Shown: positions 56,352 to 64,000 of the stretch, in pieces
Layout: the number at the start of each line of letters is the position of its first letter
Position numbering within the stretch: position 1 is the first letter of the stretch
Origin: Camellia lanceoleosa
Lineage: Eukaryota; Streptophyta; Magnoliopsida; Ericales; Theaceae
DNA length: 64,000 bases
Assembly (NCBI GenBank): GCA_025200525.1
Contig: CM045761.1
Coordinates: forward strand, 137,890,223 to 137,954,222
Reading direction: 5' to 3'
The notes under the pieces: generated by a model
Database searches by the model: none
Seen by the model: the letters and a program-made list of their open reading frames with translations, nothing else
What the model was told of the DNA's origin: nothing
Position numbers and translations under genes: made by a program

Positions 56352-56625
56352 TTCTTAGGTGTGCAACCCACAAAAGGTATAAGTGGGTTGCACACCATGT
56401 GCCACTTACACAAAAGGTGTAAGTGTAAGTGTAAGGTGTAAGTGTAAGGTGTAAATGTAAGGTGTAAGGTGTAAGTAAGTTGCACACCATGTGCCACTTA
56501 CACAAAAGGTGTAAGGTGTAAGGTATAAAAGGTGTAAGTATAAGGTGTAAGGTATAAAATGTGTAAGTATAAGGTGTAAGTGTAAAGAATAAGGTGTAAG
56601 GTGTAAGTTGCACACCATAACCAAA
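56352..56625. mobile_element. MITE-like element with GTGTAAG minisatellite, copy 2
   Basis: It starts TTAGGTGTGCAACCCAC and ends GTTGCACACCATAAC. GGTGTGCAAC / GTTGCACACC is a perfect 10-bp inverted pair, and 'gagttttctta' / 'ataaccaaactc' extends it imperfectly. The inner array of 'aggtgtaagtgtaag' is interrupted twice by 'gttgcacaccatgtgccact', which is also present in copy 1. Confidence 0.65.
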
Positions 56626-57447
56626 CTCATATTTTTTTAATGACATAAAATTTTAAATAATTTAGCAATCAAAATTTATCATCATATTAAAACAAATAAT
56701 TTCAAAACGTATAGAGCCTACTCAATGAATTAAAATATTTACATGTATTTTACCTTTAAAAAAATAAAAAAATAATCACACGTGAGCACACAGAATTGGT
56801 TGGATACGCCGACGTATCTAAATACTGATTTGATATAAAACGAGCCAATCTTTGTCTCAAGAATTGTTGTGGTTTTAAAATATGAAACATATATGAGAGA
56901 CATAATGATGATGGGCCAGGGAGACAGGAGGCTGTATAGCATGTGTCATGTGAAACATTGAAATATAATAGTGGAGAGAGTAGAGGACCATGTAAATATT
57001 GACCAATTCATGAATGTTTTTGTGGATGAATAATGAACGATATCCACCCCGACCCTACTACTCCATGCAATTAAGTCTTCCTTTAAGATGTGAGTTAATT
57101 TTTTAATTTTAAATTTTTTGACTTTTATGATTTTTGTAAAAAAATAAAATAAAATAATTATAATTAAAATATAAATTTTATTTTATTAATTTATTTTATT
57201 TTTTATGTCTATTTTAATCCAAAACCATGCCAAGCCGCCTTTCAATTTTCTGCATTCGAATGATGAGCTACATACATTAATTGCTGAGGAATATATAGGA
57301 AGTCCTTTAATAATAACTGCTTCGGGTCCCATGGTATCTACACTTGTAGACTTTGGGATCGCTTGATGATTTCTATTGAATAGAAGTTTCCAATACAACT
57401 TCATTAATTTATCAAATATACCTATTTTATACTATTATAATATTAAG
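56626..57447. other. Intergenic, no gene seen
   Basis: AT-rich. A minus-strand open stretch (57404-57186) has no recognisable motif. Nothing else is supported. Confidence 0.5.
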
Positions 57448-58040
57448 CCTCCGCTTTTGATAAGCGGATTAGTTTTTTAGTTTTTTAATTTTTTTTAATT
57501 ATTTTAGTCTGGATTAAAAAGTTTAATTTTGGAAGGATTTTTTGATTTTTTAATTTTTTTGTGAGAGAAGAATGTAATGATTATGAGTTGAATGTGATGT
57601 TTTGTTTGTTGTGATTAAAATAGCCTATTTTGTCTTTTGTGGCTAAAATAGCCAAAAAAGCTCTTGCCAAAAACATTTCATTTAGGGCTATTTTTTGAAG
57701 TGAGTTAAAAGTCACTTTCCAACTTTTAATCTACTTCCCTCTCTCACAAAAAAAATTAAAAAAAGTCAAAAAGTAACTTTTAACCATCTTCTCAAAACAC
57801 ACCGGCTCCGTTTGGGAAGGGCTAAACCAAGCTTTTTTGACTATTTTAGTCACAAAAGACAAAATAGGCTATTTTAGCCACAAAAAATAAAACATCACAT
57901 CTAACCCATAATTATTACACTCTTTTCTCATAAAAAAGTTAAAAAAGCCAAAAAGCTCTTTCCAAACCAGCCTTTTTAGTTTAGGCTAAAATAACCAAAA
58001 AAGTCAAGCAGCCAAAAAGCCAACCCACTTGCCAAATGAC
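57448..58040. mobile_element. Fold-back MITE (~270-bp arms)
   Basis: Left-arm phrases 'taattattttagtctggatta', 'gcctattttgtcttttgtggc' and 'gccaaaaaagctctt' recur inverted on the right ('agccacaaaagacaaaataggc', 'ggctaaaataaccaaaaaag'). The centre is near 57740-57800. The right edge is 'cacttgccaaatgacacctag'. Similar AT-rich elements occur at 1980 and 4840. Confidence 0.6.
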
Positions 58041-58885
58041 ACCTAGAAATTTTTAAAATTTCAAATTATCTCTGCAATCGAACAAATTTTTGTAAAAGAA
58101 GACATTTCATACATAATTCTAATTTGAAAAAAGAAATGTACTTTTAAATTTATATTATTTTTGTCAATCAAATATGATTTATGTGAAATTAAATTGCTAA
58201 TCTAATTTTTTCTCTTGTCGAAATAAACAAGAAAAATGATAACACATAGCAAATTATTATATAGAAAATTATCTTTAACATTGTCCATTAAACAAACATT
58301 GTCCATCATGTCTTCACAAGCTTCTTCTTTGGTGGAATCAGATTGTCACTCTTTAGGATTTGTTGTCTCTTTCACCGGAGAGATTTATCCCACTAACTAG
58401 TAAAAGAAAAGGAAAATAACAATTCAGTGGATTTTTGAAAAGTTAATTATTAATAATTAAAATTTTAAGTTTTCTCATGAGTTTGAAAAAATTTTGTGAT
58501 ACCACCATTGTGTGGTAATTTTCCCTAAAAGAAACAATATTATGCAATGAGAAATATGGTTACTCATAAAATTATTATAAAATATTTTCTAATTCTAATA
58601 AAAAATTATTGGGGTTAAATATTGTTTTATTTCATTAAAAAAAATTAACATTTCTTGATAGTGCATTACTTAATTAATGTTTTACTTTTTCTTTTTTAAA
58701 ATTTCTCTAATTAATTTTTTCTATTTTTATCGATTAACATGAGAGCGATAGTTAATCGATCCATATTTAATGAGTCTAAGCTTATTTAACTTTCTTAATC
58801 TATTCTTTATTAAGAACAAGAATTGAACTTATTCAAAACTAATCAATTCTCGTTATTGATTCGATGAATGCCACAATGGGCAATG
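58041..58885. other. Intergenic, no gene seen
   Basis: AT-rich sequence without clear repeats or coding potential. Confidence 0.5.
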
Positions 58886-58890
58886 TAAAT

Positions 58891-61233
58891 TGACCAAGGC
58901 ATGAAAACAAAATGATGAATTGAACATTCTATACACCGGACCAAATTCAATAGAATTCGAAAATGCTTTTTTTAAAACTCACTCTCCTATATTTCACAAG
59001 AATAACATTTGTTTCGTGTCTTTGTATAGCGATCTGAGCTTAAATCCGACCCATTTATTACTTTTGAATTCAAAAAATCATATCTGTGGCGGTCGTTTTT
59101 TTCTCTTTATATTTGGTTTTGGCTTCAAGGGGTCGACACCATCTTTGTTGGTGTCAACATTGCCTCCTCTTTTCTTTGTCTTGTTTTGCTCCAAGGGTCA
59201 ACACCAACTTTGGAGGTGTTGACACCATCTTGCTGTTGTGTTCCAAGATCGTTACTGAAATTTAGGGTCAACACCAACCTTTGGTGGTGTCGACACTTGC
59301 CTTTTTTTGTTAGCCTCAAGGGTCGGCACCAGTTTGGGAAGGGTCAACCCTTATCTACTATAGAATCTGGATTTAATTGCTAAAATTTAGTGTCGACATC
59401 TTGGGTCCAAGAGTCGACACCTTGTCTATTACTAGCATTGTCTTTTGTCAATTTTCATGAAGGGTTGACACCAAACACAATGGTAGATCCTGTGAGATTT
59501 TTTTTTTTTTCCCAGTTTTAGTTCGGTTTTGGGCTCTACTTCTTGAGGATTTTGACTTGTTCTTTTGGGTTGACTTTAGGACTTTATTTCACTTTAACCT
59601 AGCACTGTATATAGGGTCCTCACTTATCCTTTCCTTTACTTTCTCTTCTTTTTCCTTTCTCTAAACCGTGAGTCTCTCTTTTCTCTCTCTAAACTCATTT
59701 TTTCGCTTAAAGATCTTCAAATCTACTCACTTAGAATCATCTCCTCACATTGCTCCTTTGAAATTAAGTGTAGAGCTTGTTAAGGGCTTCGTTTTGATCG
59801 AAGCAAATCGTCGTTTCATCACCATCAACTTTTGGACTTTTCTTTCTTCTTTCTCTTCTAAAGTTTGAGGTAGAGATTTTCTGTACTCTTTTATAATTTT
59901 TAACTTAGCTATTTGTTTTTATAAAATAATCTTGCGATTTTGGAGGATTTTGAATATACCTAGGGTTTTGGCTTAAAATCAAAAGAAGGGTTATCAAATG
60001 GATGTATTGAAAATGATTGTGGGGGGTGGAAATAAAGTTGAGTTGTGATAAAATTATTGATTTTGATACTTGGAATAGATTTTGGAAGGAAAAGGGATTT
60101 TGTCCTAAATGTCTCAAATATTTTTTTGTATGAATAAATGGGATTGATGTAGGAAATGTGAAATTGGACGGATATTGTTATGGATGATGGAATTGAATAT
60201 ATACTATCACTCACATCTTGAAATTTGGAAAGTTTATCTGTATTGGAGATTTTATATCTGATTTGAAATATCTGGTTTGGGCTATCGGTAGAGGATAGCT
60301 ATGATTGTTGTAGAAACTACATGAGGATTAGGTGAATTGAAACTAATTTATTATCTATGTGCATTGAACATTGTTGCTCATTTAATGCGTTGCAAATGTA
60401 TATAATTTTGAGAAAAAATGATGAACGTTGGAAATAGGTGTGTATTACCAAATCAAGTTGGCCTGAGTGTCTAGGGTGAAAGTCCCGAAAAACGTGCGCA
60501 TACATGGGTGCCGATTCCCGTAGACGAAATATCCGTAGAATGGCAATAATAGTGTTTGTATAGGTTACGTTTACGTGGATGTCGTTTAACGGTTTCCTAC
60601 GAACAAAATATCCATGAAAAATTGTATCGGTTTGAGATTTTCCTCTTATTTTCTATTGTAAAGGACATGAATTGAGAATTGTGATATAAATTGAGCATAG
60701 CATGATTTTTGGGGAAAAAATGTAAAACGTTTTAACATGAGCATTGTATATGCATTTCACCCTTATATCTTTGTTAAGATTAATATATTGTGTTATATTA
60801 TTTTTACTGAGTTTTGGCTCACCCTATATGGAAAAATCATTTTCAGATGTTTGTGAGATGCATCCGCTAAAGGCGTAGCCTGGGAGGATTAGACAAAAGC
60901 TTCATTTTATTTATTTGTTGTAATTATTTTGTAAAAGCCTAGGGCTTTATCTGTATTGGATTTAAATCTATTTTGATGTAACCAAGTACAGTCTTAAAAA
61001 CTTGTAACCTTCAGGGTATTTTAATTATTTTTTTAATTTCTATTTCATATCTTTGTTGTTGACATATGCTATAGATTCAGGGTTAGAACTTATGAATATA
61101 TATTTGTATGTGTCACACTTTTGTACAACTGAGTCTTATGAAATGGAATGATATTATACTTTGATTTTAGATTGTTATTTACTTATCATCGTGGATGGTT
61201 ATTATAATTATTTCAGGATGTTACCCATTGTCA
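58891..61233 (+). mobile_element. Probable 2.3-kb solo LTR (gypsy type)
   Basis: It starts TGACCAAGG and ends CATTGTCA, so TGAC/GTCA form the short inverted tips usual for LTRs, with TAAAT on both sides (58886-58890, 61234-61238). Inside are a TATA-like 'ctgtatatagggtcctcac' (about 59607), a CT-rich leader-like stretch (59630-59720), and 'actgagttttggctcacc' followed by 'ttttcagatg' (about 60808-60850), a phrase common in long plant gypsy LTRs. The region 59120-59440 is rich in 'ggtgtcgacacc' / 'gggtcaacacc' words. The right flank is a TAAA repeat, so the TAAAT match could be chance. Confidence 0.5.
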
Positions 61234-61238
61234 TAAAT

Positions 61239-61554
61239 AAATAAATAAATAAACACTTATTTTATATCTCACCATTAGTAAATGTGGGATCCACACCAAT
61301 CTATATATATATATATATCAACAAATGATTCATCCCACTAAAAATACCACCACTAATAGCACTAATGCATTAAAAAAAAAAAAAAAAAAACACAACTCCA
61401 AGACCAAAACATCACACCATTACTGGCGGGACCCACTGCCACTTAATTAGTGGGAGCACTAATTAGTGCTCCCAAGCATTTTTCTATATATATAAGGAAA
61501 AGACTCTTTCTAATGACAAAGTTATGGGAGCTCTAAACCCTCAAACTAAATTTT
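61239..61554. other. Short repeats and a perfect palindrome
   Basis: A TA run (61303-61319), poly-A (61372-61390) and a perfect 24-bp palindrome at 61451-61474 built from GGGAGCACTAATTAGTGCTCCC-type arms. 'gctcccaagcatttttctatata' right of it looks like the end of a small MITE. Confidence 0.5.
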
Positions 61555-62200
61555 ATGATTCTTTTATTTTTAAATAATAAAAAACATTCTATTGATTAAA
61601 CTCTTATTTAATCATAACAATAAAATTCTAATTATTCCATAAATTACGAATTTTAAAAGGAAAGTATGTTCAACAATTTCAAATGTGTGCTACTATATAT
61701 GGAAGCAATTTACTAAAATCTAATTATTCTTTATTTTTAAAAAAGTTTATTGGTTAACTCTAATTTAACCATAACAATTAAACTCTTATTTAATCATAAC
61801 AATAAAACTCTAATTATTCCATAAATTACGATTTTAAAAGGAAAGCATGCTCAACTATTTCAAAATTTAAATTTGTGTATGGAAGCAATTGACTAAAATC
61901 TAATTATTTTATTTTTAAAAGTCTATTGGTTAACTCTAATTTAACCATAACAATTAAATTCTAATTATTCTATAAATTCGACTTCTAAAAGGAAAGTATG
62001 CTCAATTATTTTAAAATTTAAATTTGTGTGCCACTAATATGGAAGCAATTCACTAAAATCTAATTATAATCATAAAAAAACTCTAATTATTCCATAATTT
62101 ATAATTTTTAAATATATATATATTTCTATTTCAAAATTTAAAATTATGTGTCATTAAATATGATAAACAATTCAACGAATCTAAAATTTATAAAAAAACC
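61555..62200. repeat. AT-rich tandem repeat, 160-180-bp unit
   Basis: Copies are marked by 'ggaagcaattnactaaaatc' at 61701, 61881 and 62041 (spacing 180 and 160). Each is preceded by 'attcyataaattacgattttaaaaggaaagyatgctcaa'. About three to four degenerate copies. No gene is present: the open frame at 62148-62342 is AT-driven. Confidence 0.8.
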
Positions 62201-62880
62201 TTTCAAATGGTTCGTTATCTATGCTATAACTAATATAGAAATCTTTTTCAAAATTTATAATCTTGCTCTTTTCAAAATTCAATATAGTAAACTTTTAAAA
62301 TTACATTTTTCTATTTATTTCCAACCTCACATAAGTTTCTGATTAATTTTTATTTATTAATAAAAAAATTAAAAAAAATCTATTGGGCAATACTTTATCA
62401 ACTATAAAAATATAACTATCTAATGATTTATGAAATTTAAAAGGAAAGTATATTAACCCATTTCAAAATTAAAAATGTGCCATACAACTATTAAAAAAAT
62501 TAAATTTTCTCATAATTTTTATGACTTTTGAAAAGAAAGAAGACTAAAATTTTAAATTGTGTATCACAAATTATGAGAAGCAATTCACATCTCCCATAAA
62601 TCTTCTCTCTTGCACTTATTGGATTAGAGTCAAATTAAGTTAGTGTTCATCAAGTGTTGTATTTATTAGTGATGGAGCAATTGTGAAGAATTCAATTAAT
62701 AAATTTTTTCATTGTAAGTTTATACTTTTTTATAAAGGTCAATTTATAATCTTTAGCCTCCTACATCCTTATTTCTATTATGCATCTAACAATTATGTTA
62801 ATTTCTAAAATTTATTGCAAGCTTATTTAATCTAAGCGTATTTTATAAAATATATGTGATAATGAGTCCTTGTCTTATTT
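62201..62880. other. Intergenic, no gene seen
   Basis: AT-rich. Phrases such as 'aaaaggaaagtatattaacc' and 'gagaagcaattcacatc' show decayed further copies of the tandem unit up to about 62595. Confidence 0.45.
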
Positions 62881-62889
62881 CTTTTCTTT

Positions 62890-64000
62890 CTTCTTTACTC
62901 CGTTCTCTTTTGCTCTCGTTGGGCTTGAAACATTTGGAAGTTATTTTCAATTAGAGCTCTTGTTCTTGTTTTTCCTTAGTGTTGATTCTTCACCTATTTG
63001 AGAGTCTTGGTCAGTCAGTGCGGGAATCAAACCATCAATTTAAATTTGCTAAGCCTCACGTCTTAGGAGCTCTAGGCATGCGTCTTTAGGCATTGCATGT
63101 CGGAGGGTGAAGCCGCATGTGGGAAGAGGGAAGTTCTAGGATTGCACACTACCTAAAAAACGCGTCTTGGTGAGTCTTGGCAGGACCACCGCGTCTTGAG
63201 AGGGCGCATGTGTGGGGATGGGCACACACTGCGAGAATCTGGGCAACTCGAAACTACGGTTTTTTTTCTCTTTTGGTCCAAATGTGTAACTCGTTTTAGA
63301 CATTACTCTCTCCTCTAAACCTATTTTTCTTCCCTTCTCTCTAGAAAACCTCCTCAAACACCCAAAACACTTTGATTCTTGCCAATCTTGAGTCAAGATC
63401 AACATTATCTCCCTCTAATCTTGAAGATCAAGGGCTAGAGCTTCACTTGGTGTGGTGGAATTCAAAGCTCTCCCATCTTTTGGTTCTAGGGTTTCATCTC
63501 CTCTCTCTCTTCATCAAGCTTAAGGTAGGGTTTCTTGAGTCACATATACATGTTGTGCCATATAAATGTTGATTTGTGAGTCTTCTAGTGGTTCTCATGT
63601 TATATTTCTATTTTTGAGCAAAAATATAGAAAGTTTTAAATGTGGGTTTTAAATCTCAACCCCATGTTAATCCTAGGGGGTTTTCCTTTTCATTAAACAT
63701 AAAAGGATGATTTGATAAGATTTCACTAAGAAAATGGGGAAAATGTTGGTTTGATGAAAACCCTAAAATTTGGGAATTTTGGAAAACATGGGAATGTCCA
63801 TGGAATTCTTTCTTTTCTTTTGATAAAAAGATGAATGTGTGTAGATTCATAATATGGTTGCAAAGATGGAAAGCTTTTGACATACGGAAATGGAGAACTT
63901 GTTTTAGAAACTATGGTTAAAGTTATGATGATATAAGGTTGTGAGATAACAAATTGTTGTGCACTTTGAAATTGTGAGAATTATAAACATGGGAAATTAA
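62890..64000 (+). mobile_element. LTR-like sequence running off the window end
   Basis: A GC-richer stretch (63010-63250) is followed by a leader-like segment 'ctctcctctaaacctatttttcttccc' and 'catcaagcttaaggtagggttt' (63300-63535). This order and wording resemble 59640-59880 of the probable solo LTR ('ctctctaaactcattttttcgc', 'ctaaagtttgaggtagagatttt'). I infer an LTR of a related family, but neither end is identified. Confidence 0.35.

Noticed and set aside
56299..56646. Leu/Thr/Tyr-rich open frames
   Set aside because: They arise from the GTGTAAG minisatellite in the MITE-like element.

Overview
The window is nuclear DNA of a flowering plant, most likely a eudicot. The signs are AT-rich intergenic sequence, Ty1/copia and Ty3/gypsy Tat-lineage LTR retrotransposons, Helitron ends with the plant hairpin-CTAG terminus, hAT, Tourist and CACTA-type miniature elements, and GT-AG introns. 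I see no intact host gene. Host-derived sequence is limited to fragments: one orphan exon resembling a plant 3-beta-hydroxysteroid dehydrogenase (17691-17770), a broken RNase H-like domain (about 36500-37240), and a Ser/Pro-rich leader apparently carried by a hAT element (about 33600-33900).

Layout. 1-5770: AT-rich sequence with two small Helitrons in opposite orientation, a long fold-back MITE and short repeats. 5772-13123: a complete but dead copia element on the minus strand (720-bp LTRs, ATATT target duplication). 13129-18979: intergenic, with a solo LTR (15486-16537) and the orphan exon. 18980-30176: Tat-lineage gypsy element 1, minus strand (LTRs about 537 bp, GTATG duplication). 30177-38759: a MITE field with two Tourist-like elements (TAA duplications) and a hAT element (8-bp duplication). 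38760-50147: Tat-lineage gypsy element 2, plus strand (LTRs 746 and 690 bp, GTATA duplication), heavily mutated. 50148-58890: miniature elements, including a nested composite (53561-56285) with CACTA-like parts and an ACGT-rich palindromic array. 58891-61233: probable 2.3-kb solo LTR. 61234-64000: AT-rich tandem repeats and the start of another LTR-like sequence.

The most interesting system is shared by both gypsy elements. Each carries, beyond pol and on the opposite strand, a spliced gene for a protein with the same plan: a conserved N-terminal domain (resembling the Pfam 'putative gypsy type transposon' family), a basic/proline-rich middle, a coiled coil and an acidic tail. In both, this gene runs convergently toward pol. 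In both, the gap between the two 3' ends is filled by a roughly 55-61-bp tandem repeat whose unit contains an imperfect palindrome, yet the repeat sequences differ. Extra antisense ORFs and variable 3' tandem repeats are each known in plant Tat elements. The recurring combination (antisense gene, own promoter and leader intron, palindromic repeat buffer between convergent genes) deserves attention.

All three autonomous-type elements are inactivated, mostly by changes that read as C-to-T or G-to-A transitions (in-frame stops and catalytic residue changes), as expected for methylated, silenced transposons. All coordinates and comparisons were made by eye.
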